Assembly (NCBI RefSeq): GCF_009755355.1
Contig: NZ_WQLB01000009.1
Span: 62,001-126,000 of the forward strand
DNA: 64,000 nucleotides
Reading direction: 5' to 3'
DNA from: Deinococcus arboris
GTDB taxonomy: Bacteria > Deinococcota > Deinococci > Deinococcales > Deinococcaceae
Shown: positions 52,186 through 60,920 of the stretch, piece after piece
How the letters are laid out: each line of letters starts with the position of its first letter
How positions within the stretch are numbered: the stretch's first letter is position 1
Notes under the pieces: generated by a model
The model's database searches: none
Told to the model about the DNA's origin: nothing
Seen by the model: only the letters and a program-made list of their open reading frames with translations
Translations under genes and position numbers: made by a program

Positions 52186-52661
52186 GCCCGCTCATGAACG
52201 AAGCACTGCGCCGGGGCCAGGCGCCGATGATTCGCCCCAGCAAGGTCGAGGTCTTCCGCGAGGGGGTCTTTCTCGTCAGCGCACCGGCCCTGAAGGCGCT
52301 GGACAAGCGGGTGCTCTACCCGCCTGCCAGCTGGCCCGAGGAACTGGACGACCGCACGAAGGTAACCGGCCGCCTGCGTCTGACGTTCGCAGACACCTTC
52401 CCAGGTGGCGGTTTCGGTGTGCTGGAGTTACGCGTCCTCGTGAAAAAGGCCATTCCGGTCTGCGCCCTTCACGGCCCCGTGTTCCTGCTCGGCCACCACG
52501 CGACCGACCCGCCGCAGCCCGGCTGGCACCCCGCGCTCTTACCGCTGGGGCCGCTCCCCACCACGCCCCTGATCACCCAGATTCACCTCGACACCGCCGT
52601 CAGCCGCGCCCTGATCAGCAGAAACAGCGGTGTGCCCGGCACTTCTCCAGGAGGCATTTGA
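52182..52661 (+). CDS. tail protein, 159 residues
   Basis: GTG overlapping the previous stop. Contains a beta-rich core (RLRLTFADTFPGGGFGVLEL, VFLLGHHATDPPQPGWHPAL). Ends directly before the collagen-like fibre gene. No family recognised. Confidence 0.55.
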   Translation: MSPLMNEALRRGQAPMIRPSKVEVFREGVFLVSAPALKALDKRVLYPPASWPEELDDRTKVTGRLRLTFADTFPGGGFGVLELRVLVKKAIPVCALHGPVFLLGHHATDPPQPGWHPALLPLGPLPTTPLITQIHLDTAVSRALISRNSGVPGTSPGGI

Positions 52662-54071
52662 ATGACCCTGCCCACCGACCCCCCACCCATTGCGGCGCAG
52701 TGGACCTTTTACGACACCTTCGAGCGGCCGGTGCCCGGCCCCGATTACACCGGCGGGTACTTCGACGGCGGCGAGCTGGTGCTCGGCCCGATGCTGTTTC
52801 ACAACGGCCAGACGGGCATTAACGCTGACCAGGCCAATTCCATCCTCACCAGCGAGCTGGCTCAGAGCCGCTGGGACGGCGGCGGCATTCAGCTCCAGTA
52901 CGACCTGACCGTGGTGCTGACCCCCGTGATCGACGTGGTCAACGCCCCCGCCTGCGGGTTCATTTTGCAGGGTGATGGGGCCATGTTGTCCTGGGACGGG
53001 CGCCGGCTGCGGTGCTCTGGGGACGGCTGGGAAGCGACGGCCAGCCTGCCGCCTATCGCGGACAACATCGTGCAGCGGGTGCGGCTGACGGTGGACCCGG
53101 TGGCGAACCAGTTGCAGCTCACCCGCAACCAAATGGGACTGAGTCGGCCCTTGCCGGCACAGTATCTGGCAGGCATGACGAACGCGACCCTAGTGCTGTT
53201 CATCAGCAACCAGCCGGGCAATATTGACACCCAGCAAATCAGCGCGCGGTTCAAGTACCTGGCGCTGCGCAACGGCGACGGCACCGCCGACCTGAGCAGC
53301 GGCATCTCTGGCGGTGGCCTCTGGCTGGGCGGGAAATCGTGGATGGCACCGGGCACCCCAGACAACGGGGTGGGCAGTGACGGGGACCTTTGGTTTGACA
53401 CCTCTGGCACGGGTGACATCTATCAGAAGGAGGCGGGCACCTATGTCGTGAGGACACAGCTGCTCGGCGCCCCTGGCGCACAGGGCGTCGCGGGGGCCAC
53501 CGGCGCCACAGGGCCCGCAGGACCCACGGGACCGGCTGGGGCCGATGGCCAGGACGGCGCGGATGGAGTGGACGGGCAGGACGGCGTGCTGGTGGGGACT
53601 CTCCCCACGAGCTTCCTGCTGGGCGATGCCACGGCAGAGGAAGGCGAGATCTACACAGTGACCGACCTGCCGGGCGGCCTGGCGGGCATTCAGCTGCGCG
53701 GGCTGGACGGCGTAGAGGCCGAGGTGGCGGTGTTTCCGACCGGTGACGAGGACTGGAGAGTGCTCACGCCGACCGACTACCCGCACGAGCTGAAGCCGGG
53801 CTACCTGCGCCTGAAGCGCACCGACGACAGCGGCGGCGTGACCATCCTGCGCGCCCTCGTCGGTGCGGGCAGTGACGGTCCTGTTGGCGGCGGCGGGGGG
53901 AACCCTGGCGGCGGCTTCAGCCCGTTCACTATCACGACCGACGCGCGCGGCTTCCAGACCATCGTGGAAGGCACCGTCACCACCGATGCCCGAGGGTTTC
54001 AGACCGTCACCAACGGCACCGCGACCACCGACAGTCGCGGCTTTCAGACGGTCACCAGGAGTAGCCCATGA
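52662..54071 (+). CDS. tail fibre protein with lectin-like head and collagen-like stalk
   Basis: A 469-residue protein, ATG after AGGAGG. Residues 10-205 form a jelly-roll-like domain (QWTFYDTFERPVPGPDYTGG, DNIVQRVRLTVDPVANQLQL). Residues 268-307 are Gly-X-Y repeats (GAPGAQGVAGATGATGPAGP and on), expected to trimerise. The C-terminus has three repeats of TTD-x-RGFQT. Likely a receptor-binding fibre. Confidence 0.75.
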   Translation: MTLPTDPPPIAAQWTFYDTFERPVPGPDYTGGYFDGGELVLGPMLFHNGQTGINADQANSILTSELAQSRWDGGGIQLQYDLTVVLTPVIDVVNAPACGFILQGDGAMLSWDGRRLRCSGDGWEATASLPPIADNIVQRVRLTVDPVANQLQLTRNQMGLSRPLPAQYLAGMTNATLVLFISNQPGNIDTQQISARFKYLALRNGDGTADLSSGISGGGLWLGGKSWMAPGTPDNGVGSDGDLWFDTSGTGDIYQKEAGTYVVRTQLLGAPGAQGVAGATGATGPAGPTGPAGADGQDGADGVDGQDGVLVGTLPTSFLLGDATAEEGEIYTVTDLPGGLAGIQLRGLDGVEAEVAVFPTGDEDWRVLTPTDYPHELKPGYLRLKRTDDSGGVTILRALVGAGSDGPVGGGGGNPGGGFSPFTITTDARGFQTIVEGTVTTDARGFQTVTNGTATTDSRGFQTVTRSSP

Positions 54072-54850
54072 GCGCAGGACCTTTCCCCTCCGATGCGATG
54101 TTTCTCCAACTCGAAGCCGAGGCCCACAACGTGGTGCTGGACCCTGGCGAGGGCATCACTTTCAACGTCCGCACGAACTACCCGAAGGAGAACCGAACCT
54201 TTCAGTTCGTGGACTTGACCACCAGCAAAGAGGACGTGGGGATGGGCGAGCTGAACATCAGCCTGAACCTGTCCCAGGCGAACTTTGCGGGGATTGAGGT
54301 GTTTGACCCGCAGGGCCAGTCGGCCGGCGCCATCTATGAGGCGCCGGTTGGGGAGCCGCCGCTGTTCGGGTACAGCCACCCCACCGGCACGTCGTTCGAG
54401 GCGTACACCACGGTGAAGCTGCCCGCGCATCTGGCGGTGCCGGGGCGCCACCGGGTCCGCGCCGTGCTGCGTGTGGAGAGTACGATTCTGACGTACACCA
54501 CGGCCTATTCGCTGTACACGACACCGGGCGCGAGCCTGGTGCTGCGCGACGCGGGGGGAAACGAGTTGACCCAGGCCGGGTTCCATTACATGAACCTGGG
54601 GCCGGTCGTGCGGACCTCGGCGGGGCAGTTGCACTTGCACGGGATGCGGCGGCGGGGCGAGCCGACCACGAACGGGTTCTGGACGCCGGGGGCGTTTGAG
54701 ATTGTGGACGACACAGACCCGGACAGCCCGAGCAGCAGTGTGGTGCCGCTGCTGCGGTACTGCGGCCGCGACGGGCAGGACTACGAGCTGCCGTTCACGC
54801 TGGCCGGTGGCGGCGGCCTGCCTGGTGGAGGTGGCGGCGGCAGCAGCTGA
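54068..54850 (+). CDS. tail fibre-associated protein, 260 residues
   Basis: ATGA overlap with the fibre. Beta-rich (ITFNVRTNYPKENRTFQFVD, LTQAGFHYMNLGPVVRTSAG), ending in a glycine-rich tail (GGGGLPGGGGGGSS). Probably part of the tail tip or fibre assembly. No recognised family. Confidence 0.6.
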   Translation: MSAGPFPSDAMFLQLEAEAHNVVLDPGEGITFNVRTNYPKENRTFQFVDLTTSKEDVGMGELNISLNLSQANFAGIEVFDPQGQSAGAIYEAPVGEPPLFGYSHPTGTSFEAYTTVKLPAHLAVPGRHRVRAVLRVESTILTYTTAYSLYTTPGASLVLRDAGGNELTQAGFHYMNLGPVVRTSAGQLHLHGMRRRGEPTTNGFWTPGAFEIVDDTDPDSPSSSVVPLLRYCGRDGQDYELPFTLAGGGGLPGGGGGGSS

Positions 54851-54887
54851 CCGCACCGCGTACAACCGCTGCCCATCACCCCCTTTT

Positions 54888-54917
54888 CCCGCTCCAGCAC
54901 CGGCAGGCTGGAGCGGG
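54888..54917 (+). terminator. hairpin after the first fibre genes
   Basis: Eleven-base perfect arms CCCGCTCCAGC/GCTGGAGCGGG with an eight-base loop, followed by CTTCGTG. Stable but lacking a proper T tract, so it may terminate only partly before the lysis cassette. Confidence 0.5.
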
Positions 54918-54941
54918 CTTCGTGTGCCGTTAAGGAGGCCC

Positions 54942-55346
54942 ATGCACCGCTTTCTGTTGTCCCTGATGCTTCTCTCGGGCGTGGCCCTGGCCCTGCTGGT
55001 CGTGCCCCCTGGCCCCCCCATCTGCCGCCTGCAGGTGGTCCCCGACTACACCCTGGGCGTGACCTCACGCGCGGCGCTGCGCCTCTCGCCCGGCTGCGCC
55101 TTCGGGACCATCCTGCGCGTGCGCAAGTCCAGTACCACCAGCACCCGAAGGAACGGCGCCCCCTATCAGCCCATCAAGCCCGAGCAGGGCGCATGGGAAG
55201 TCGGCGCCACTGGGCAGCCGCTGAAGTCCCCCGTGCCCAAAAGCGAGCTGTGGACGCTCTACAGCTGGCGCTGGGAGTACAACGCGGCCAAGCCCGGCCA
55301 GCCCGAGCGCTGGCGGCCTGGGGAGGTGCTCCGTGCAGCGCCGTGA
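54942..55346 (+). CDS. exported or membrane-anchored protein of the lysis region, 134 residues
   Basis: AAGGAGG before the ATG. An N-terminal hydrophobic helix (FLLSLMLLSGVALALLVVPP) acts as signal or anchor; the rest is basic (RVRKSSTTSTRRNGAPYQPI). Overlaps the next gene. Could be a spanin-like or cargo protein. Confidence 0.55.
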   Translation: MHRFLLSLMLLSGVALALLVVPPGPPICRLQVVPDYTLGVTSRAALRLSPGCAFGTILRVRKSSTTSTRRNGAPYQPIKPEQGAWEVGATGQPLKSPVPKSELWTLYSWRWEYNAAKPGQPERWRPGEVLRAAP

Positions 55347-55782
55347 GTCCCGGTTCCGCGACCCGGTCTTCTGGGCTGGGGCGGCGTGGGCGCTGCGGAT
55401 GTTTCTGGTGGCCGCCCACGTCCTGTTCGGGGTCATCGCCATCGTGCGCCCGAATCTGCCGCTGCTGTTCCAGGGCTACAGCGCCTTCGACGATAGTTTC
55501 GGATTCAATCTCTGGGGCCTCTGGCATTTCGCCGCCGCCGCCCTGCTGTGGCAAGTGCCGACCCGTGTGCCCTTCGGGCTCATCAGCACAGTGTTCAGCG
55601 CCTTCTGGATGCTGTTCACCGGCGCAATGTTCTGGCTGGGCGCTGAGCTGGTGTTCGGCAGCGCCATTTTCTACGTGTTCGGCATCGGCAGCCTGGTCCT
55701 GTTCGGCCGGGCGCTGTGGCTGTATCTGGTGCGGGTGACGTGGTTCCAGCAGCGGATCCTGCGGTGGCCGGATGCCCGCTGA
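55333..55782 (+). CDS. four-helix membrane protein in the lysis cassette
   Basis: A 149-residue protein from GTG. Hydrophobic segments near residues 14-38, 60-75, 82-105 and 108-133 (AAWALRMFLVAAHVLFGVIA, FWMLFTGAMFWLGAELVFGS). Between an exported protein and a single-helix protein ahead of the endolysin; possibly a holin or antiholin. Confidence 0.55.
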   Translation: MQRRESRFRDPVFWAGAAWALRMFLVAAHVLFGVIAIVRPNLPLLFQGYSAFDDSFGFNLWGLWHFAAAALLWQVPTRVPFGLISTVFSAFWMLFTGAMFWLGAELVFGSAIFYVFGIGSLVLFGRALWLYLVRVTWFQQRILRWPDAR

Positions 55783-56092
55783 TGAAGCCACCAAAGACGC
55801 GGCCACCACGGCGGTGACGTTACTCGGCGGCGGCGGCTTGGCCGTCACCCTGGGTGTGTTTCTGCGCGGCTTTTTTTCGGGTGCTCCAGCCCAGGAGAAA
55901 GACACGCGCGACGGGCTGGCACAGCGGAACAAGACCTTGGAAGACCAGCAGGACCGCAACGAAACGCGAATGGCCAAGCAAGCCGAGCTGATTGACGGCT
56001 GGCGCTACCGCGCGCTTCAGGCTCGCCTGGAGGCGGAAAAGCTGGGCTATGACCGCACGCTCTGGCCACCTGACCCCACGGAGGGACCATGA
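55772..56092 (+). CDS. single-helix membrane protein before the endolysin
   Basis: A 106-residue protein: a glycine-rich transmembrane helix (VTLLGGGGLAVTLGVFLRGF) and a C-terminal coiled coil (NKTLEDQQDRNETRMAKQAE). This topology suits an i-spanin or holin. Overlaps both neighbours. Confidence 0.6.
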   Translation: MPADEATKDAATTAVTLLGGGGLAVTLGVFLRGFFSGAPAQEKDTRDGLAQRNKTLEDQQDRNETRMAKQAELIDGWRYRALQARLEAEKLGYDRTLWPPDPTEGP

Positions 56093-56703
56093 CCGACTTT
56101 AACGAGGCATTCCGCATCATCATCGGACACGAGGGTGGCTACACAGCGGACCCGCACGACCGGGGCAACTGGACCAGCGGTGTGATTGGTCAGGGCCAGC
56201 TGCGCGGCACGAAGTGGGGCATCGCGGCCCACGCCAACCCGACACTGGACATCAAGAACCTCACGCTGGACGACGCCCGGCGCATTTATCAGACCCGGTA
56301 CTGGTCTGCCATCGGGGCTGAGCAGCTACCGCCGCCGCTGGCCCTCGTGGCGTTCGACACCGCCGTGAACAGTGGCGTGGGGCGTGCCCGCGAGTTCCTG
56401 GCCCGCACACGGGACTGGCGCCAGTTTCTGAACCTGCGCCTGGCGTTCCTGCGCAGTCTCAGCACCTACGCCCGCTATGGGCGCGGCTGGGAGAACCGGG
56501 TGGCTACGCTGACCCGGCAGGCGGCCGCGTGGGAAGCGCGGGCCACCCCCGTCCCGCCCAAGGCCGCGCCGCAAGAGAACATCGTGCCGCTGCTGCTCCC
56601 GGACGGCACACCACTGCCGGGGTACGGGCGGGCGCGCGTCATGGTCCGCACGAGCGGGGACGGCCTGAAGATCATCGCCATTCCCGACGATAAGGAGGTC
56701 TGA
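56089..56703 (+). CDS. endolysin, glycosyl hydrolase 108 family
   Basis: A 204-residue muramidase. The GH108 signature with catalytic E15 is IIGHEGGYTADPHDRGNWTS; KWGIAAHANP and QTRYWSAIGAEQLP follow, and the peptidoglycan-binding region is at 115-165. ATGA overlap with the preceding gene. It cleaves peptidoglycan to release phage. The C-terminal ~35 residues form an extra beta part. Confidence 0.9.
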   Translation: MTDFNEAFRIIIGHEGGYTADPHDRGNWTSGVIGQGQLRGTKWGIAAHANPTLDIKNLTLDDARRIYQTRYWSAIGAEQLPPPLALVAFDTAVNSGVGRAREFLARTRDWRQFLNLRLAFLRSLSTYARYGRGWENRVATLTRQAAAWEARATPVPPKAAPQENIVPLLLPDGTPLPGYGRARVMVRTSGDGLKIIAIPDDKEV

Positions 56704-56704
56704 G

Positions 56705-57199
56705 GTGGAAGCATTCGATCTGACGGGCCTGGGCGGCACGTTCGCAGCAATGGTAGGCATCTTGGCCACGGTCACGCAGTTCTTGAAGGTGCAGCTGGGC
56801 TTCAAGGGCAACGTGGTCAAGGGCATCTGCCTGGGGCTGGGCGTGCTGCTGGGCGTGACCGGCCTGGAGGAAGCGGGGCGCGATGTGCTGCCGCTGCTGC
56901 CCGGCTGGCTGAGTGGCGGACTGCTGGGGCTGCTCGCAGGCCTGGTGGCGAGCGGCGGCAAGGACTTCATCACGGGCGTGCAGCTAAACGGGGCCAAGGC
57001 GCGCGTCGAGGCCGAGATCAAGGCCACGGGCAAGCGGCTGGAGGCGCAACTGGAGAGCCTGCCGCCGATGATCGGGAGTCAGGTGGCGCTGCCCGATGAC
57101 CTCGTGCCCGCCACCATTGAGGACGTGCTGCGGCATACGGGGGAGCGGCCCGCCGTGCCCGGCCTGGACGACGCGCCGCTGGACACAGGCCTGAGATGA
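56705..57199 (+). CDS. holin-like membrane protein, 164 residues
   Basis: GTG start one base after the endolysin stop with AAGGAGG. Hydrophobic helices (FAAMVGILATVTQFLKVQLG, GICLGLGVLLGVTG, WLSGGLLGLLAGLVASGG) and a charged helical C-terminus. Its position after the endolysin and its size fit a holin. Confidence 0.65.
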   Translation: MEAFDLTGLGGTFAAMVGILATVTQFLKVQLGFKGNVVKGICLGLGVLLGVTGLEEAGRDVLPLLPGWLSGGLLGLLAGLVASGGKDFITGVQLNGAKARVEAEIKATGKRLEAQLESLPPMIGSQVALPDDLVPATIEDVLRHTGERPAVPGLDDAPLDTGLR

Positions 57200-57576
57200 G
57201 CACGCCCCCACCCCTGCCCCTGCGCCTGTCCACCGTCTTCCGCCAGGGCCAGGACGCCGTGGTGAAGCTCAAAATCAAAGCGCCGACGCCGGAGAGCCCG
57301 ACCGGCGTGGAGCTGATGGATGGCGACACCATTCAGGCCCAGCTGCGGAAAACCCTCATCAGCGATGTGCTGTACGACATGGGCCTGGACGCCGAGATTG
57401 TCGGCCAGGACGTGACGCTGAAAATCCCCGGCGCCGAGAGCAAAACCTGGCCCGCCACCCACGCCACGTTCGTGTTGTCGAGCACGGTGCTGATCATCGG
57501 TGCTCAGGGCCAGCACCGCCTGGCGCTGCCGCTGGAGCTGCTGTGGCAGGCCAGCCACACGCGAGGTGGCTCATGA
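57196..57576 (+). CDS. unknown late protein, 126 residues
   Basis: ATGA overlap. Beta-rich (DAVVKLKIKAPTPESPTGVE, IVGQDVTLKIPGAESKTWPA), like small immunoglobulin-type domains used on phage fibres. Overlaps the next gene. Confidence 0.55.
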   Translation: MSTPPPLPLRLSTVFRQGQDAVVKLKIKAPTPESPTGVELMDGDTIQAQLRKTLISDVLYDMGLDAEIVGQDVTLKIPGAESKTWPATHATFVLSSTVLIIGAQGQHRLALPLELLWQASHTRGGS

Positions 57577-58067
57577 CCCTGATCGTCGGGGAGACCACGG
57601 AGGCCGTCGTTATCATCGAGGTGGAAACGCCCGAGCCAGTCACGACCGAGGTAGACGGGGTAGCCGGGATAGGGCCAGCGGGCCCCACTGGGCCGCAAGG
57701 CCCGCCCGGCCCCTCCAGCGACGTGGTGATGAAGACTGCGCTCGAAGCCCTCGGGGGGCACCAGATCGTCGCCCTCCGTCCAGGCGGCGTGCAGCGCGCA
57801 GACTGCGGCGACCTGACCACGGCGGATGCCGTTTTAGGTGTCTCGACGGCCGCCGCCGCCAGTGGCACGCCCGTGCCCGTGCAGCGGGCCGGCACCCTGA
57901 TCGAACCCAGTTGGACCTGGACGCCTGGCCTGGTGCTGCTCGGCCACAACGGGCTACCGACCCAAACCCTTCCCCCCGACGCCGCCTGCCTGCTGGTGGT
58001 CGGCGTCGCCATTGACGCGCACACGCTTCTTGTGGCCCTGCACGAGCCCATAGTGCTGTCGGAGTAA
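57573..58067 (+). CDS. fibre component with short collagen-like linker, 164 residues
   Basis: ATGA overlap. After a beta start (IVGETTEAVVIIEVETPEPV), residues 42-57 are collagen-like (GIGPAGPTGPQGPPGP), followed by a compact domain (VVMKTALEALGGHQIVALRP) of the kind seen at fibre ends. Probably trimeric. Confidence 0.6.
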   Translation: MTLIVGETTEAVVIIEVETPEPVTTEVDGVAGIGPAGPTGPQGPPGPSSDVVMKTALEALGGHQIVALRPGGVQRADCGDLTTADAVLGVSTAAAASGTPVPVQRAGTLIEPSWTWTPGLVLLGHNGLPTQTLPPDAACLLVVGVAIDAHTLLVALHEPIVLSE

Positions 58068-58070
58068 CCC

Positions 58071-58673
58071 ATGCCCGGAAAAATCCTGATGTTCCTGAAC
58101 CGCCTGACAGGCCGCCTCACTGAATACCAGACCAAAGACACCAGCGCGGGCGCCGTCAATGCCGGCGATATTCCCGCGCTGAACGCGAACGGGGTGCTGG
58201 ACGCCACCATCGTCAACAGCACCGTCGCCAGCCTGGGGGCCGGCTCCAGTGGGAAGCTCCCGGCACTGGACGCTTCAGGTCGCCTTGATCAGAGCTTCCT
58301 CCCCACGGGTATTGGGGCTGACACGGCCAGCATTCAGGCCTCGGAAGCTTTGGCCGCAGGCGATTACATCAACATCTGGAGCAGCAGCGGCAGTGCCCGC
58401 GTGCGCAAGGCCGACGCCACGGCGGCCGGCAAAGAGGCCCACGGCTTCGTGCTCGCGGCGGTGGCCAGCGGCGCCAATGCCACTGTGTATTTTGAAGGCA
58501 CCAACACTGGTGTCAGCAGCCAGACACCTGGGCCAGTGTTCCTGGCCACCACCGCTGGGGCCGGCACCAGCACGCCACCGACCGGCAGTGGCAACGTGCA
58601 GCAGGTCCTGGGCTTTGCCGTGAGCGCGACCGCCGTGAACTTCCAGTCTGAACCTCCTGTGGTTCTGGTCTGA
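58071..58673 (+). CDS. fibre or capsid surface protein, 200 residues
   Basis: Starts three bases after the previous stop. Serine/threonine/alanine-rich with beta repeats (DGYINIW-like GDYINIWSSSGSARVRKADA, ANATVYFEGTNTGVSSQTPG). Resembles surface-exposed fibre domains. No family recognised. Confidence 0.55.
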   Translation: MPGKILMFLNRLTGRLTEYQTKDTSAGAVNAGDIPALNANGVLDATIVNSTVASLGAGSSGKLPALDASGRLDQSFLPTGIGADTASIQASEALAAGDYINIWSSSGSARVRKADATAAGKEAHGFVLAAVASGANATVYFEGTNTGVSSQTPGPVFLATTAGAGTSTPPTGSGNVQQVLGFAVSATAVNFQSEPPVVLV

Positions 58674-58676
58674 GCG

Positions 58677-59660
58677 GTGGCTCCGCGCAGGCCTGTGGTG
58701 CAGGACCGCACGGCGGGGCGCCAGACTGAATTGCCCACCACAGACACCCTGGCGCCAGAAGCCCTGGGCACCGGCGCCCGTGACGGCACCCGCTACCTGA
58801 GGGACGATGGCAACTGGGCACTCCCGGCTGGCGGCTCGTCTACCCCGGCTCAAATTGAGCTGTTCACCACGTCAGGCACATGGACGAAGCCCGCTGGGGC
58901 CCGCATCGTCCACGTGCGGGTCTGGGGGGCGGGTGGAGGCGGTGGCAGTGGCCGGGTCTCGACGGTTTCTGAAAACCGCTACGGCGGTGGCGGCGGTGGT
59001 GGCGGAAGCTACAACGAATACTTCTTTCCCGCCGCTGCTTTGAATGCCACAGAGGACATCCTCATCGGTGCTGGCGGCTCGGCGGGAAATGGGCAGTCTC
59101 TCAACGGGAGCAACGGTGCGGCGGGGACTTCAGGCGGCAACACCACGTTCGGCAGCTGGTTGACGAGTATGGGTGGAGTGGGCGGGACAGCAGGAACGAC
59201 AACCCCGTCAACACAGGTGAACGGCGGCAGCGGCTTCATGCCGGGGGGCAGCGGCGGCGGCGGCGCAGCTGGCGTCAGTTCGTACTACGGCGGCGGCGGG
59301 GGTGGCGCAGGCGGTGGCGTCAGCACGTCAGGGACGACCCCACCTTATGCGGGTGGCCGGGGCGCCATGATTCGCACCACGGTCCTCAGTGCTGGTGGCG
59401 GTGGCGCGGCCGGAACGAACGCCGGGGCCAGTTATGCCGCGCGGGTGGCGCCAGCGGCAACGAGTCGGAGCACGCAGCACCTCTCTGGAGATGGTGGCGG
59501 GGGCGGAGGCAGCACAACGCTGGCTCAGGACGGTGCGCCTGGCGCCGCAGGTGGTCTCCCAGCGGGGGGCGGGGGCGGCGGGTCTGGGTCGGCCGGGGCA
59601 AACTCTGGTGCAGGCGGTGCTGGGGGCGGCGGAATGGTCGTCGTCGTGACGTATTTCTAA
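58677..59660 (+). CDS. glycine-rich adhesin-like fibre protein
   Basis: A 327-residue protein, GTG start. Residues 60-85 carry the fibre-tip motif FTTSGTWTKPAGARIVHVRV, then WGAGGGGGSG; the remaining 230 residues are glycine-rich stretches (over ten runs of four or more Gly) separated by short loops. This is the plan of phage adhesins with polyglycine sandwiches. Probably binds the host surface. Confidence 0.78.
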   Translation: MAPRRPVVQDRTAGRQTELPTTDTLAPEALGTGARDGTRYLRDDGNWALPAGGSSTPAQIELFTTSGTWTKPAGARIVHVRVWGAGGGGGSGRVSTVSENRYGGGGGGGGSYNEYFFPAAALNATEDILIGAGGSAGNGQSLNGSNGAAGTSGGNTTFGSWLTSMGGVGGTAGTTTPSTQVNGGSGFMPGGSGGGGAAGVSSYYGGGGGGAGGGVSTSGTTPPYAGGRGAMIRTTVLSAGGGGAAGTNAGASYAARVAPAATSRSTQHLSGDGGGGGGSTTLAQDGAPGAAGGLPAGGGGGGSGSAGANSGAGGAGGGGMVVVVTYF

Positions 59661-59670
59661 GGAGAGACAG

Positions 59671-59865
59671 ATGCGATATGCGCTGATCAATGATGGGGTG
59701 GTGGACAACGTCGTCGAATGCACGGAGGAGTTTGCGGACCGGTTGCGGACCAGGTATCAGGCAGTGGTGCAGACCGAGGAGGCCGGTCCGGGCTGGACCT
59801 GGGACGGGGAAACGTTCTCGGAACCCGCGCCGGAGCCGCAGCCTGTACCGGAAAATAATCCCTGA
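59671..59865 (+). CDS. small protein after the adhesin, 64 residues
   Basis: GGAGAG before the ATG. Begins MRYALINDGVVDNVVECTEE and is acidic at the end, the usual form of the short genes after tail fibres that may assist fibre assembly. Last gene of the structural operon. Confidence 0.65.
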   Translation: MRYALINDGVVDNVVECTEEFADRLRTRYQAVVQTEEAGPGWTWDGETFSEPAPEPQPVPENNP

Positions 59866-59892
59866 TCTATCGGACAACTTGAGCCAAAGACA

Positions 59893-59933
59893 GCCCCCTG
59901 CCCGCGCTTCGGCGTGAGGCAGGGGGCCTTTTT
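59893..59933 (+). terminator. strong terminator of the structural operon
   Basis: Ten-base perfect arms GCCCCCTGCC/GGCAGGGGGC followed by CTTTTTGCG. Lies between the last tail gene and the convergent hicB stop, so it can serve both directions partly. The arms repeat those of the hairpin at 29833-29863. Confidence 0.85.
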
Positions 59934-59940
59934 GCGTTGG

Positions 59941-60393
59941 TTAGGACGCGCGGGCCGTCAGCTGGACGTGCAGGTCCGTATTCAGGGCCTCGGCCACCCG
60001 GCGCAGCACGTCCAGGCTGTGTCCCCAATAGAAGGGATTCACCAACCGGTTAACGCCTGCCGGGCTGGAGCCGATGCGGCGGGCCAACTCCGCCTGCGAG
60101 ATGCCGGCCCGCTCTAGCGCGCGCTCGATCTCCGCACTGACGGGGTTCACAGGTGCAGGCTCCAAGTGCACCACCTCAGCGTCAGCGGGCAGCTCCGCGC
60201 GCACGTCTGGCGCTACGTCGGCCAGGGTCACGGCCTGGGGTGTGCGGGGACCGTCCTCGAGGACGAGCGTGATGCTTTCGCAAACCTTGGTCAGGAGAGC
60301 TTCACGGGTCTTGGCGGTGACGATGCAGGTGAGATCAGGCACCAGGGCGGTCCAGTTCGCGTCCGTGTGGGCAATCAAGGTCAGGTACTTCAT
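59941..60393 (-). CDS. hicB: HicB-like antitoxin with C-terminal HTH
   Basis: A 150-residue protein: an N-terminal HicB-type fold (residues 1-60; YLTLIAHTDANWTALVPDLT, TKVCESITLVLEDG) and an XRE helix-turn-helix (ALERAGISQAELARRIGSSP). It neutralises HicA and represses the operon. It is encoded after hicA on the same strand, a common order, with a 59-base gap. Confidence 0.85.
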   Translation of the reverse strand: MKYLTLIAHTDANWTALVPDLTCIVTAKTREALLTKVCESITLVLEDGPRTPQAVTLADVAPDVRAELPADAEVVHLEPAPVNPVSAEIERALERAGISQAELARRIGSSPAGVNRLVNPFYWGHSLDVLRRVAEALNTDLHVQLTARAS

Positions 60394-60452
60394 TGAACTC
60401 CTTCTTCTGTACTGCGCTCCGTGGGAAGGGAGCCGTAGCTCCCCACCCGGTG

Positions 60453-60632
60453 TTACTGAATTGCGTTCTGTATGGCCTTCTCTTGATACCGCTGAGCGTC
60501 GTCCCCGAGTGCGCCGCTAATAATCACCACTTGTCCGCCTCGCTCGTATTTCCGGTGATCTCCCTTCGTACTCTTGTGCTCGAACCCTGCCCGCTCTAAA
60601 TCCCGAATCAGCTCCCGCACCTTCCTAGGCAT
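60453..60632 (-). CDS. hicA: HicA-like mRNA interferase toxin
   Basis: A 59-residue double-stranded-RNA-binding-fold toxin. Family hallmarks: PRKVRELIRDLERAGFEHKS, then TKGDHRKYERGGQVVIISG with the catalytic His in G-D-H. Starts at ATG 60632, directly after a palindromic promoter. Cuts mRNA when HicB is lost; supports prophage maintenance. Short enough to be missed by automatic calling. Confidence 0.85.
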   Translation of the reverse strand: MPRKVRELIRDLERAGFEHKSTKGDHRKYERGGQVVIISGALGDDAQRYQEKAIQNAIQ

Positions 60633-60648
60633 CTTCTTTCATGGCCTT

Positions 60649-60677
60649 ATATTATCAAATTTGATAATCCACTGCAA
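60649..60677 (-). promoter_or_regulatory. hicAB promoter with palindromic operator
   Basis: On the minus strand: TTGCAG (60672-60677), a 17-base spacer, TAATAT (60649-60654). An 18-base perfect palindrome, ATTATCAAATTTGATAAT, fills 60651-60668, between and over the -10. HicB binding there would shut the operon down. Confidence 0.8.
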
Positions 60678-60833
60678 GCACACGAGAGACTGGTCTCTGT
60701 GCTCACCTCAATCGAACAAGGCCCCCCAAAACGGTCTTTACGCGTTTTCAGGCACTCCACTTCGGATTATCAGACGTCCAGGCCCAACACATCGGAAAAC
60801 AAAAAACACCGCTTCGGACGATAAGGAGACGTT

Positions 60834-60920
60834 ATGGACAAAGTGATCACTCTCCTCTGTCATCTCCGGGATCGGGCTAAGTATCAAACGTCTTTAGCGC
60901 CGCCTCTGCCTGTGCGATGA
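60834..60920 (+). CDS. possible 28-residue peptide gene
   Basis: AAGGAGACGTT precedes the ATG, an excellent ribosome site, and the frame runs 28 codons (MDKVITLLCHLRDRAKYQTS). It runs into the 3' end of the convergent regulator gene. It may be a leader peptide or the start of a disrupted gene. Confidence 0.35.
   Translation: MDKVITLLCHLRDRAKYQTSLAPPLPVR

Noticed and set aside
60574..60846. A 90-codon plus-strand frame across the hicA region
   Set aside because: It is antisense to hicA and to the hicAB operator, with basic low-complexity composition; hicA explains the sequence.
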